A program made the position numbers and the translations under genes. A stretch of DNA of 16,848 nt from JAGXLC01 sp964461045 (GTDB taxonomy: Bacteria > Bacteroidota > Bacteroidia > Bacteroidales > UBA12077), in the NCBI GenBank assembly GCA_964461045.1, contig CAYWSJ010000074.1, positions 1-16,848 on the forward strand, in the 5' to 3' direction. Position 1 is the first letter of the stretch; each line of letters begins with the position of its first letter. Shown in pieces: positions 1 to 7,813 of this stretch. The notes below the pieces were generated by a model, which was not told where the DNA came from, searched no databases, and saw only the letters and a list, made by a program, of their open reading frames with translations.

Positions 1-160
1 TAAATCGCAAATCATTCATCACAAATGATTCCTATTTAGAAAAATTCTAAAATATATATACACCTAACTATTATAGTTTTAGAATATAGATAATATAATT
101 TCGTTTAATATTGATATTATTAATCAATGATTTTTAACCGTTCATAAACAAGATTATAAT

Positions 161-196
161 ATCAAAAAACAGCGCTGCGTATAACGTAGCGCTGTT
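161..196 (-). terminator. Intrinsic terminator of the dehydrogenase/HD operon
   Basis: A 13-bp stem with a 3-nt loop: left arm 168-180, loop ATA 181-183, right arm 184-196, with one G-T wobble and otherwise perfect pairing. Read on the minus strand it is followed at once by six T (plus-strand A164-169). It lies 22 nt past the stop codon of the HD-domain gene, so it should end transcription of the minus-strand unit. The arms are GC-rich in an AT-rich surrounding, which makes chance unlikely. Confidence 0.92.
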
Positions 197-218
197 AGGT
201 TTTAATCCGGGATAAATG

Positions 219-764
219 TTATACTTTCAACCTCTCTTTAAAAGGCAGGAATGTCATAAAATCAGCATGATGCACAAAATAGGCTTCAGTAGATCTTTTT
301 ACATGATCGCCTTCTTTTGCATGCGCTGCAATTATATGACAAACTTCGGGGGGCACATCACATTCTTCGGCCAGGGAAACACCAGAAAAAGGATGTCGTA
401 AATATTTACCATAAGAACCCTGTACAACTTTCCCTTCTTTTTTGTTATACTCCAGAAGTTTCCCCACATCAGCAAGAATAGCTCCGGCTATCAGAACATC
501 CATATTAACAGGGAGATCATCTTTAAAAAATTCATTGGCTTTATCTCCCGCCTCTTTTGCAATATGAACAACTGCCCGTTTATGAGACATAAAGGAAACA
601 TTTAGGTCGGGAACCAAGAGTGTAAAAGGAATTGTCTGGAGGTCATCCGGAGTAAGCTCGCTTCTTTCCAGGGCAATACTCCAGGTTTTTGCAACTTTAT
701 TCCTCAAGTCTTCATCTTTAATCCACTCAAGTTCAGGCCACAGTTTTTTTACTTTATCATCCAT
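219..764 (-). CDS. HD-domain protein with AD in place of the HD doublet
   Basis: A 181-residue soluble protein of the HD-domain superfamily, whose members are mostly metal-dependent phosphohydrolases. The usual landmarks can be followed in order: an early His in SHKRAVVHIA (H61, H67), the doublet region GAILADVGKLLEY (residues 94-106), the downstream His in HPFSGVSLAEE (H124), His residues in HIIAAHA (H143, H148) and a late HHAD (D168). The histidine of the eponymous HD pair is Ala (A98-D99, codons GCT GAT), while the other metal-site candidates remain. The protein may therefore use a changed metal site, or be inactive and only bind its ligand. The gene follows the dehydrogenase gene on the same strand after 53 nt, I see no promoter between them, and a terminator follows, so the two are probably co-transcribed. 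ATG start at 764; no Shine-Dalgarno sequence. The substrate is unknown. Confidence 0.85.
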   Translation of the reverse strand: MDDKVKKLWPELEWIKDEDLRNKVAKTWSIALERSELTPDDLQTIPFTLLVPDLNVSFMSHKRAVVHIAKEAGDKANEFFKDDLPVNMDVLIAGAILADVGKLLEYNKKEGKVVQGSYGKYLRHPFSGVSLAEECDVPPEVCHIIAAHAKEGDHVKRSTEAYFVHHADFMTFLPFKERLKV

Positions 765-817
765 ATAGTTGATTTTTAAATTTCACGAATAAAATATATT
801 CAACACAATGCAAAAAG

Positions 818-2014
818 CTATAATTTAGCAATAATCGCATCTGCCATCTGTTCTGTTGAAGCTGCTCCTTTGTCAGTTACATCAGGTTTTCCAGACAATT
901 TCATCATATCATAAGTTCTCACTTTTCCTTCTGAAATAACTTCAGCAACAGCAGTACGAATTTTTTGTGCTATTTCTCCTTCCCCTATAAAATCCAGCAT
1001 CATACAAGAAGATATGATCATAGCAATAGGGTTTACTATAGAAACAGGATAATCTGCATATTTAGGAGCAGAGCCATGTGTGGGTTCGAAAACTCCAATT
1101 CCTGTATCAGGGTTAAACTGGGCGCTGCAGGCAAACCCTAAACCACCTATTAAACCAGCAAAGCCATCTGATACAATATCCCCGAACATATTTCCGGATA
1201 CCATAACACCATAGTTCTCAGGATTTTTTGTTAGCCACATCATCTGAGCATCGATATTGGTATTTTTTACATAAATATCAGGATAATCAGCCTTCTGCAT
1301 TTCCAGTGCCATTTTATACATCATACCTGAAGTTTCTCTAATTACGTTTGGTTTCTCACAAACAGTAACAGATTCATAGCCGTATTTCTTGGCATAATCA
1401 AAAGCTGCTCTTAAAATTCGTTCAGTGGCTTTCTTTGTGAAAATCCTCGTACTAACTGATAACTCTTCTTTAGGTACATCACCAAATTTTTTCATAAACT
1501 TTGGATGAGTTTTAAGAGCGGCATACACATCATCCGGGGGGTTTGACCATTCAACGCCTCCGTACAATCCTTCGGTATTCTGACGGAAAATAACAGAATC
1601 AATCTCAGGTTCCTCAATATCTCCTCCAGGGCCACGCCGGATAAAATTCAAAGGATTGCCTTTATAGGTTTTACAAGGACGCATACATATATCCATATCG
1701 AAATGCTGACGTAATCCTACAATTGGACTGGAATAAACAAGTCCTTTCCCCTGTAGTTCGGGTGCAAGTTCCTCATTTGCCTCATCTTTTGGCTTTGAAG
1801 TAATCGCTCCAAAAAGCGCTATTTTATGCTTTTCAATTAAATCTATTGTTCTCTGCGGAAGTGGATTTCCTTCTTTTTTCCAGAATTCCCAACCAATATC
1901 TCCATGTACATAATCTGCTTCAAATCCAGCAGCTTCTAAAACCCGAATGGCTTCCTTTAAAACTTTTTTGCCGACACCGTCGCCGGGCATAGTAACAATT
2001 GTTCTTTTTGACAT
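818..2014 (-). CDS. Isocitrate/isopropylmalate-family dehydrogenase (NADP-type, substrate uncertain)
   Basis: A 398-residue beta-decarboxylating dehydrogenase, full length for the family. These enzymes oxidise a 2-hydroxy acid and release CO2 using NAD(P)+ and Mg2+ or Mn2+. Residues that correspond to E. coli isocitrate dehydrogenase by eye: R102 in GLRQ, R112 in ICMRP, R144 and Y151 in the VIFRQNTEGLYGGVEW stretch, K221-x-N223, and the metal aspartates D255, D279 and D283. The coenzyme motif EPTHGSAPKY (310-319) has K318-Y319, and Y368 and K372 (Arg in E. coli) follow, which suggests NADP+. The substrate loop reads SSPIVGLRQ (95-103): the Ser is kept, but the Asn usual in isocitrate dehydrogenases appears to be Ile98. 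The substrate is therefore left open (isocitrate, or another malate-like acid). The ATG at 2014 is preceded by GGGAG (2021-2025, 6 nt spacing), one of the few clear ribosome-binding sites here. First gene of a probable operon with the HD protein. Confidence 0.88.
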   Translation of the reverse strand: MSKRTIVTMPGDGVGKKVLKEAIRVLEAAGFEADYVHGDIGWEFWKKEGNPLPQRTIDLIEKHKIALFGAITSKPKDEANEELAPELQGKGLVYSSPIVGLRQHFDMDICMRPCKTYKGNPLNFIRRGPGGDIEEPEIDSVIFRQNTEGLYGGVEWSNPPDDVYAALKTHPKFMKKFGDVPKEELSVSTRIFTKKATERILRAAFDYAKKYGYESVTVCEKPNVIRETSGMMYKMALEMQKADYPDIYVKNTNIDAQMMWLTKNPENYGVMVSGNMFGDIVSDGFAGLIGGLGFACSAQFNPDTGIGVFEPTHGSAPKYADYPVSIVNPIAMIISSCMMLDFIGEGEIAQKIRTAVAEVISEGKVRTYDMMKLSGKPDVTDKGAASTEQMADAIIAKL

Positions 2015-2173
2015 AGTTTACTCCCTTTTAAGTTTCATTAAAAAATATATATTGTAAAAATAAAAAGAATTTTTAGTCTAAAGATAAAATTATGAAATAG
2101 TTATTTAAGGTGATTAAAATCCAATAACTTTATATAAACAATTTGAATTTTTAAGTATAATTATTAATTTTAC

Positions 2174-2181
2174 CAAACCTA
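2174..2181 (-). promoter_or_regulatory. Possible -7 box for the dehydrogenase operon
   Basis: The minus strand reads TAGGTTTG from 2181 to 2174, an exact fit to the Bacteroidota -7 consensus TAnnTTTG. It would give a leader of about 150 nt before the ATG at 2014. No TTG is found at the expected -33 distance, and the box sits just before the start of the divergent kinase gene, so support is weak. Confidence 0.3.
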
Positions 2182-2196
2182 CATTAATCAATAAAC

Positions 2197-4398
2197 ATGT
2201 TTAATAGAAAAAAGAAAATACCTAACAACAGAATAAGCCTTTTTTTTATTCTTATATTGGTAATAGCCATTATTACAACATGTTTCCTCTCCTTTCAATA
2301 TCAGAAAAATCATACTATCAATCAATATAAAAACACTTATGAAAAAATCTCAACCAAGATTTGGGAAATTGCAGATCAAAACAATAATTTAGCCCAAAAC
2401 GATATCATTTCATTAAATAAAGCAAAAAAAGAAGTAAAAGATGTTATAAACAAAACAATAAAACATTCAAGAGCAGGAGAAGATTTCTGGCTGATGGATA
2501 ACAATTCATTCATGATGCTCCACCCTGACATTAAACTGGAGCACAGAAAATTATATGACTTCCAGAATAATAAAGGTATTTTTGTTTTCAAAACTATCAT
2601 TGATTCTCTTCAGAAAAATAAATTCCTCTTTTTAAAACAAAAAATGCCCTCCAGGAGAGATAAGAATAAATTCAAAACAAAATACATTTACGCTACCAAT
2701 TATGAACCCTGGAACTGGATTTTAGGGATTGAGATTAATAATCAACTTATAAAATCTGATATCTGGCAAAGCAAATTATCTTATATTATTCTATCTTCTT
2801 TTGTATTTTTGTTATTGATAATCTACCTCATTTTTTTCTACAAAGGATCAGAATCAGAAGAAAAAGAACAACAAATTAATGAACAGAAATATAAAGCACT
2901 TTTCAATGCAGCTAATGACGGGATACTACTAATTGAAAAATACAGATTCATTGATTGTAATTATAAAACATTAGAAATTTTTAATGCTACAAAAGATCAA
3001 CTTATTGGTCAGTCGCCAGACCAGTTATCACCTAAGCAACAGCCTGACGGATCAAATTCATATGATCTTTCAATAGACATAATTGACAAATGCCTTGAGG
3101 GACAAAGACAATATTTTGAATGGACTCATAAAAGAATAAACGGAGAAACATTCTTTGCAGAGGTTAGTGTTAATAAAATTGAGATTGAGCACAGAGAACT
3201 ATTGCTGGCTGTTGTAAGAGATATTACAGCAAGAAAAAATCTGGAAAAAAGACTTGTGGAGGCAAAAAACAGAGCAGAGGAATCGGATCGTCTTAAATCA
3301 GCTTTCCTGGCTAACACTTCCCATGAAATAAGGACACCCATGAATGCAATTGTTGGGTTCTCTAAATTGTTACAAAAAAATAATATCAATACAGATAAGA
3401 AAAAAGAGTATACAAAAAATATTATTGAAAAAGGTGATCAACTCCTGCAAATAATTAATGATATTATAGATGTTTCAAAAATCGAAGCTAACCAGTTAAA
3501 TATAAATCAATTAAGATTTTCTTTGAATGGATTGATGGAAGAAATTTACAGTGACTTTGAAGAACTTAGTGAAAAAAACTCTGAAATTGATTTTAAGTTA
3601 CACCAGGAAGTAAAAAATAATGGAACTTTTATCCATCTCGATAAAATCCGGCTGAAACAAGTTATATCAAACTTATTGTCTAATGCATTTAAATATACAG
3701 ATAAAGGAACCATCGAGTATGGGTATAAACTGGAAGACAAAGACACTATTTTATTTTATGTGAAAGATACAGGGATCGGTATTGACCAGAAAAAACAAGA
3801 ATATATTTTTGATAGTTTCAGAAAAACAGATGATTCCTCTAAACGGCTTTATGGAGGAACAGGACTGGGACTAAGCATTTCTAAAGCACTTATCGAGTTA
3901 ATGGGTGGAAAAATATGGGTAGAATCTGACCTTAACGAGGGTGCAACCTTTTACTTTACCTTACCTTATAATCCTGCCCACAAAATTAAAGAAGAAAAAA
4001 CAATGGAAACAGAACCTGAAATATTTAACTGGGAAGATAAAACAATTCTAATCGTTGAAGATGATATCCTAAGTTATGAATACTTAAAAGAACTACTCAG
4101 GGAGACAAATGCAGGTATCATACACGCAAAAGACGGACAGACTGCTATTGAAAAATGTAAAGACAATTCTGATATTGATCTTGTGCTCATGGATATACAA
4201 TTGCCGGGGGTAGATGGGAATACAGCTACAAAGGAAATAAGAAAATTTAACAAAGATTTACCTATTCTTGCACAAACTGCCTATGCACTTGAAGAAGAAA
4301 AAAACAAGATCCTTGAGTCGGGATGTAACGATTATATCTCAAAACCTATCAACGAGAAACAACTTTATAAAAAAATAAATATGTTGCTGACTCAATAG
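2197..4398 (+). CDS. Orphan hybrid sensor histidine kinase (Cache-PAS-HisKA-HATPase-REC)
   Basis: A 733-residue inner-membrane hybrid histidine kinase. TM1 spans about residues 13-33. An extracytoplasmic region (about 35-193) looks like a single Cache domain: DFWLMDNN, the ML-HP pair at 108-110 and YEPWNWILGIEI at 169-180 are typical of sCache ligand pockets. TM2 spans about 195-215. A PAS domain follows (about 230-345), then HisKA with H376 in the H-box SHEIRTPMN. The ATPase domain has N496 in the N-box, DTGIG (524-528) and GGTGLGLS (553-560). A C-terminal receiver domain (about 615-732) has E621/D622/D623, phospho-acceptor D666, T694 and K716, so all catalytic residues are present. There is no HPt or DNA-binding domain and no regulator gene next to it, so its output partner lies elsewhere. 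It is divergent from the dehydrogenase operon across 182 nt. The ligand is unknown; Cache domains often bind small organic acids or amino acids. Confidence 0.95.
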   Translation: MFNRKKKIPNNRISLFFILILVIAIITTCFLSFQYQKNHTINQYKNTYEKISTKIWEIADQNNNLAQNDIISLNKAKKEVKDVINKTIKHSRAGEDFWLMDNNSFMMLHPDIKLEHRKLYDFQNNKGIFVFKTIIDSLQKNKFLFLKQKMPSRRDKNKFKTKYIYATNYEPWNWILGIEINNQLIKSDIWQSKLSYIILSSFVFLLLIIYLIFFYKGSESEEKEQQINEQKYKALFNAANDGILLIEKYRFIDCNYKTLEIFNATKDQLIGQSPDQLSPKQQPDGSNSYDLSIDIIDKCLEGQRQYFEWTHKRINGETFFAEVSVNKIEIEHRELLLAVVRDITARKNLEKRLVEAKNRAEESDRLKSAFLANTSHEIRTPMNAIVGFSKLLQKNNINTDKKKEYTKNIIEKGDQLLQIINDIIDVSKIEANQLNINQLRFSLNGLMEEIYSDFEELSEKNSEIDFKLHQEVKNNGTFIHLDKIRLKQVISNLLSNAFKYTDKGTIEYGYKLEDKDTILFYVKDTGIGIDQKKQEYIFDSFRKTDDSSKRLYGGTGLGLSISKALIELMGGKIWVESDLNEGATFYFTLPYNPAHKIKEEKTMETEPEIFNWEDKTILIVEDDILSYEYLKELLRETNAGIIHAKDGQTAIEKCKDNSDIDLVLMDIQLPGVDGNTATKEIRKFNKDLPILAQTAYALEEEKNKILESGCNDYISKPINEKQLYKKINMLLTQ

Positions 4399-4434
4399 GT
4401 ATTACCCTCCGGGATGTTATACAGATTCTTCCAA

Positions 4435-4468
4435 TTTCTTTTTTTTATGATCACATATTGTATCTTTG
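4435..4468 (+). promoter_or_regulatory. Promoter of pepD
   Basis: TATCTTTG at 4461-4468 matches the Bacteroidota -7 box TAnnTTTG exactly. A TTTC at 4435-4438, 22 nt upstream, is a poor -33 element. Transcription would start near 4475, leaving a leader of about 28 nt before the ATG at 4503, as at other genes in this window. Confidence 0.7.
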
Positions 4469-4502
4469 AACTTTATTTTTAAAGAATTAAAATCTATTTT
4501 AT

Positions 4503-5963
4503 ATGGAAAAATTAAATAACCTTGAACCTCAAGTAGTCTGGAATTATTTTGAACAGATATGCCAAATTCCCAGACCTTCAAAAAAAGAAGAGAAGATTCT
4601 GCAGTTTCTAAAAAATTTTGCTGAAAAACTTAACCTGGAATCAAAACAGGATAAAGCAGGTAATATGCTAATTAAAAAACCTGCTACTGCCGGAAAAGAA
4701 AATCTGAAAACAGTTGTTTTACAAAGCCATGTGGATATGGTGGGTGAAAAAAATAAAGGAACAGAACACGATTTTGATAAAGATCCGATTGAACCTTATA
4801 TTGAAGGTGATTGGGTAAAAGCTAAAGGAACCACCCTGGGAGCAGATGATGGTATTGGTATTGCTGCTCAAATGGCTATCCTGGCTTCAACAGATATCCC
4901 TCACGGGCCTGTTGAGTGCTTATTCACTGTTGATGAAGAAACAGGTCTCACAGGTGCTTTTGCCCTGGAAGAGGAATTCTTTGATGGCAAAGTGTTGTTA
5001 AACCTTGATTCTGAAGATGAAGGAGAATTATTCATTGGTTGTGCGGGAGGTAAAGAGACAACCATCACTTTCAACTTTGAAAAAGAATATCTCCCGGAAA
5101 ATCATACCCCATTTAAATTTTTTGTATCTGGCCTGCAGGGAGGTCACTCAGGAGATGAAATTCACAAAGGACTTGGCAATTCTATCAAGGTATTAAACAG
5201 ATTTATATGGAATTTAAATGAAAAATTTGATATAAGATTAACTTCTATTGAAGGTGGAAGAGCCCATAATGCTATTCCAAGAGAAGCAGAAGCCATCGTA
5301 ACCATCAATAATGAAAACAAAGAAGAAGCAAAAAAATTCTTTGAAGAGTTTAAGGAGGCTGTAAAAAATGAACTGAAGGTAACAGCGCCCGATCTTGACA
5401 TGGAGATGGAGGAAGAAAAAAATGCAGACTTTGTTATTGACAAGGCTACGCAAGACGCTCTGCTGGATGGCATCTATGCCTGCCCACATGGGGTACATGC
5501 ATGGAGCCAGGAAATTGAAGAGTTGGTGGAAACTTCTACAAACCTTGCTTCCATTGAAGCAAAAGAAGATCATTTCTTCATCACTACCAGTCAGAGAAGT
5601 TCCGTTGATACAGGAAAAGATGATATTGCAGCAATGGTAAAAAGCGCCTTCAGGCTTGCGGGGGGAAAAGTGGAACACTCTGCAGGTTATCCCGGATGGC
5701 AGCCCGATACAGATTCTGAAATTATGAAAATTACAAGGGACTCTTATAAAAAACTTTTTGATACTAATCCCGAAGTAAAGGCCATTCACGCTGGACTGGA
5801 ATGTGGTTTATTCCTTCAAAAATATCCTTACCTGGATATGATATCTTTCGGTCCGACTATCAAAGGAGCACATACACCAGAAGAAAGAATCAGCATCGAG
5901 ACAACAAAAAAATTCTGGCATCTGCTTGTTGATGTAATCAAAAAAATCCCTAAAGATAAATAA
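4503..5963 (+). CDS. pepD: Cytosolic aminoacyl-histidine (Xaa-His) dipeptidase, family M20C
   Basis: A 486-residue zinc dipeptidase, the usual length for PepD. It hydrolyses a broad range of unblocked dipeptides, including Xaa-His, in the cytosol; there is no signal peptide. The two-zinc site is complete: H76 in LQSHVDMV, bridging D115 in GADDGIG, E146 with catalytic E145 in VDEETGLTGA, D169 in NLDSEDEGE and H457 in KGAHTPEER. The spacing matches the known residues of Vibrio PepD with a constant offset of about four. The lid/dimerisation region is marked by GLQGGHSGDEIHKGLGN and GGRAHNAIPREAEA, and a second catalytic-domain block by SAGYPGWQPD. The ATG at 4503 lies about 28 nt after the predicted transcription start, with no Shine-Dalgarno sequence. 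A promoter and a terminator of its own make this a single-gene unit. Its likely role is breakdown of imported or internal peptides. Confidence 0.96.
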   Translation: MEKLNNLEPQVVWNYFEQICQIPRPSKKEEKILQFLKNFAEKLNLESKQDKAGNMLIKKPATAGKENLKTVVLQSHVDMVGEKNKGTEHDFDKDPIEPYIEGDWVKAKGTTLGADDGIGIAAQMAILASTDIPHGPVECLFTVDEETGLTGAFALEEEFFDGKVLLNLDSEDEGELFIGCAGGKETTITFNFEKEYLPENHTPFKFFVSGLQGGHSGDEIHKGLGNSIKVLNRFIWNLNEKFDIRLTSIEGGRAHNAIPREAEAIVTINNENKEEAKKFFEEFKEAVKNELKVTAPDLDMEMEEEKNADFVIDKATQDALLDGIYACPHGVHAWSQEIEELVETSTNLASIEAKEDHFFITTSQRSSVDTGKDDIAAMVKSAFRLAGGKVEHSAGYPGWQPDTDSEIMKITRDSYKKLFDTNPEVKAIHAGLECGLFLQKYPYLDMISFGPTIKGAHTPEERISIETTKKFWHLLVDVIKKIPKDK

Positions 5964-5969
5964 ACCCCA

Positions 5970-6008
5970 AACCCCGGCTTAAAGCGAGTCGGGGTTATTT
6001 AATTTTAA
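5970..6008 (+). terminator. Intrinsic terminator of pepD
   Basis: A 10-bp stem, arms 5970-5979 (AACCCCGGCT) and 5987-5996 (AGTCGGGGTT) with one G-T wobble, loop 5980-5986, followed by ATTTAATTTT. It begins 6 nt after the pepD stop codon. It separates pepD from the permease gene downstream. Confidence 0.9.
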
Positions 6009-6035
6009 CCGCTGGTTTAATTTTCAGAAATAATA

Positions 6036-6043
6036 TATTTTTG
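6036..6043 (+). promoter_or_regulatory. -7 box of the TSUP permease gene
   Basis: TATTTTTG at 6036-6043 fits TAnnTTTG exactly; no clear -33 element. Transcription should start near 6050. The TTG codon at 6041, which is in frame with the permease, lies inside this box and so cannot be the translation start. Confidence 0.65.
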
Positions 6044-6064
6044 CCAGCTCACTTAATTATAACT

Positions 6065-6877
6065 ATGCTTGCAATCGATCTGCTTGATCATTTTGAACTT
6101 TATTCCTGGCAAATTATCTCTTTGCTAATTATCGCCGGATTTCTGGTGGGATTTATCAATACAATCGCCGGAAGCGGGACCGTAATAACTTATTCGCTTT
6201 TCATGATGCTTGGTTTGCCAGCAAATATAGCCAATGGAACAATCAGGCTGGGTGTGGTTATGCAGACGCTTGTTGCCGGACTCAATTTTAAGAGAAACAA
6301 GTTTCTTGATTTGAAAAAAGGGCTTATACTTGCCTTTCCGGTTGTAATTGGATCAATCCTTGGGGCTCAGATTGCTGCAACCATTAATGAAGATGTTTTT
6401 GAAATTATTCTTGTGGTTGTTTTGGTTATCATGCTTTTTTCGCTGTTTTTTAATCCTAAAAAATGGCTGGAAGATCAAAAACATCTTATTCAGAAAAAAA
6501 CCACCTGGGGCCAAATCTTTATTTTTTTACTGATTGGACTCTATGGGGGTTTTATTCACATTGGAGTAGGCATTATACTTTTATCAGCTATAGTGCTTAT
6601 TGCAGGATACGACCTGGTAAAGGCAAATGCCATTAAAATATTAATTGTATTTTTGTATAGTCCATTCGCACTGGCTGTTTTCATGCTGAACGGGCACGTG
6701 GAATATGGGATAGGTTTAATTGCGGCTATTGGGAATGTTTTTGGAGGCCTTGTTGGTTCAAATATGGCTATTAACAGAGGAAACCGATTTGTAAAGTGGG
6801 TTCTGGTAGCTGTAATTGTTCTATTTGCCGCATATCTGCTGGATATTCCCGCGATTATTCAAGACTTTTCAAGATAA
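6065..6877 (+). CDS. TauE/SafE (TSUP) family permease
   Basis: An integral inner-membrane protein of 270 residues with about eight hydrophobic segments arranged as two related halves, the architecture of the TSUP family. The first half carries FINTIAGSGTVITYSLF (30-46) and ANGTIRLGVV (56-65). The second carries the matching GLYGGFIHIGVGI (158-170) and VKANAIKILIV (185-195). Characterised members export or import sulfur-containing anions such as sulfite, sulfoacetate or sulfolactate, but many have unknown substrates, so no substrate is assigned. I chose the ATG at 6065 because an in-frame TTG at 6041 (8 codons longer) overlaps the promoter box. The gene is alone on this strand after the pepD terminator and converges on rarD with 9 nt between the stop codons. 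A sulfate-type permease and cysQ lie about 1 kb beyond, which hints at sulfur metabolism but proves nothing. Confidence 0.88.
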   Translation: MLAIDLLDHFELYSWQIISLLIIAGFLVGFINTIAGSGTVITYSLFMMLGLPANIANGTIRLGVVMQTLVAGLNFKRNKFLDLKKGLILAFPVVIGSILGAQIAATINEDVFEIILVVVLVIMLFSLFFNPKKWLEDQKHLIQKKTTWGQIFIFLLIGLYGGFIHIGVGIILLSAIVLIAGYDLVKANAIKILIVFLYSPFALAVFMLNGHVEYGIGLIAAIGNVFGGLVGSNMAINRGNRFVKWVLVAVIVLFAAYLLDIPAIIQDFSR

Positions 6878-6886
6878 AAGCATTTT

Positions 6887-7804
6887 TCAGGCAACCGAAT
6901 TCTTCCTTAATTTTCTTTTCTTATAACCGGCCCGAAATAAATTATAGGTATACACAGCCAAACCTGTCCAGATAAAAATAAAACTAACCAGGTATGTTTT
7001 TGTAAGTGGTTCGTTATAAATCAAAACCCCAATTAAAAGCATGAGTGTTGGAGCAAAATATTGCAAAAATCCTACGCTGGCAAGTGGAATTCTGCGGGCT
7101 CCCTCTGCAAAAAGAAACAGTGGAAGCATGGTAACAAAACCGCCTACAATTAAGAATATATCTGTCCGTCCGGAATATGTAAGAAAATGACCCTCGCCCT
7201 GCGAGGCCAGAAAGATCATATATCCTACTCCTATTATGCTAAGCATCATGGTTTCAATCATAATGCTGTTCATAGAATCCAGGTTAAATATCTTTTTGAA
7301 CATCCCGTAAAACCCAAAAGAAAGGGCCAAAGTAATTGATATCCATGGAAATTTACCATAATCAATAGCCAGGTACAATACACCAGCTATGGCTAAACCA
7401 ACAGCTATGGTTTTAAGCAGGTTCATCCTCTCTTTCAAAAAAATGAGACCCAGAAATACGCTGACAAGAGGATTGATAAAATAGCCAAGGCTTGCATCCA
7501 CAATATGATCTGTGTTTACAGCAAAAATAAAGACCATCCAGTTCACTGAAATAAGCGCAGCTGTGAGAAAAATAGAATTTCTCTTTTTTTTATTTTTAAG
7601 AAGTTCAAAGATCTTTTTTCTTTTAAAGATCACATTGATAAAAAACAAAAAAATAAAAGCCCAGAATATTCTGTGTGCCAGTATTTCCTGTGGAGGGACA
7701 TGCTTAAGTTGTTTCCAGAAAATGGGCAGCACCCCCCAAATTACAAAAGCAAAAAGAGTTGAAAAATGTCCTGTAATATAATCGTCCTTAAATTGTTTCA
7801 TCAT
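6887..7804 (-). CDS. rarD: RarD-type EamA/DMT family transporter
   Basis: An inner-membrane protein of 305 residues with about ten hydrophobic segments in two halves, of the drug/metabolite transporter superfamily. RarD-specific stretches are clear: AFVIWGVLPIFWKQL near the N-terminus, EILAHRIFWAF (40-50), VNWMVFIFAVN (87-97), ASLGYFINPLVSV (104-116), FLKERMNLL, and near the C-terminus PLFLFAEGARRIPL and GFLQYFAPTLMLL. The name comes from a chloramphenicol-sensitivity link in other bacteria, and the natural substrate is not known. An in-frame TTG at 7831 would add nine residues, but it lies in the terminator hairpin of the upstream unit, so I chose the ATG at 7804; a second ATG follows directly at 7801. 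With so little space before it, the gene either depends on readthrough from the SLC13-cysQ unit or has an unrecognised promoter. Confidence 0.92.
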   Translation of the reverse strand: MMKQFKDDYITGHFSTLFAFVIWGVLPIFWKQLKHVPPQEILAHRIFWAFIFLFFINVIFKRKKIFELLKNKKKRNSIFLTAALISVNWMVFIFAVNTDHIVDASLGYFINPLVSVFLGLIFLKERMNLLKTIAVGLAIAGVLYLAIDYGKFPWISITLALSFGFYGMFKKIFNLDSMNSIMIETMMLSIIGVGYMIFLASQGEGHFLTYSGRTDIFLIVGGFVTMLPLFLFAEGARRIPLASVGFLQYFAPTLMLLIGVLIYNEPLTKTYLVSFIFIWTGLAVYTYNLFRAGYKKRKLRKNSVA

Positions 7805-7813
7805 AATATCATT

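Noticed and set aside
10..30. 7-bp inverted repeat AATCATT/AATGATT
   Set aside because: Short, AT-rich, no following T-run and no gene ending beside it; expected by chance in such sequence.
2125..2132. TAACTTTA as a plus-strand promoter for the histidine kinase gene
   Set aside because: One mismatch in the key G and no -33 element; the kinase promoter remains unidentified.
4397..4447. Possible terminator after the histidine kinase gene (CCC-TCC-GGG core, then a T-rich stretch)
   Set aside because: Only a 3-bp GC core with mismatched flanks, and about 20 nt between it and the T-run; too weak to call.
5162..5789. Long minus-strand reading frames of 103 and 183 codons inside pepD
   Set aside because: They lie opposite a well-conserved zinc peptidase, show no recognisable domain, and arise as antisense shadows of its codons.
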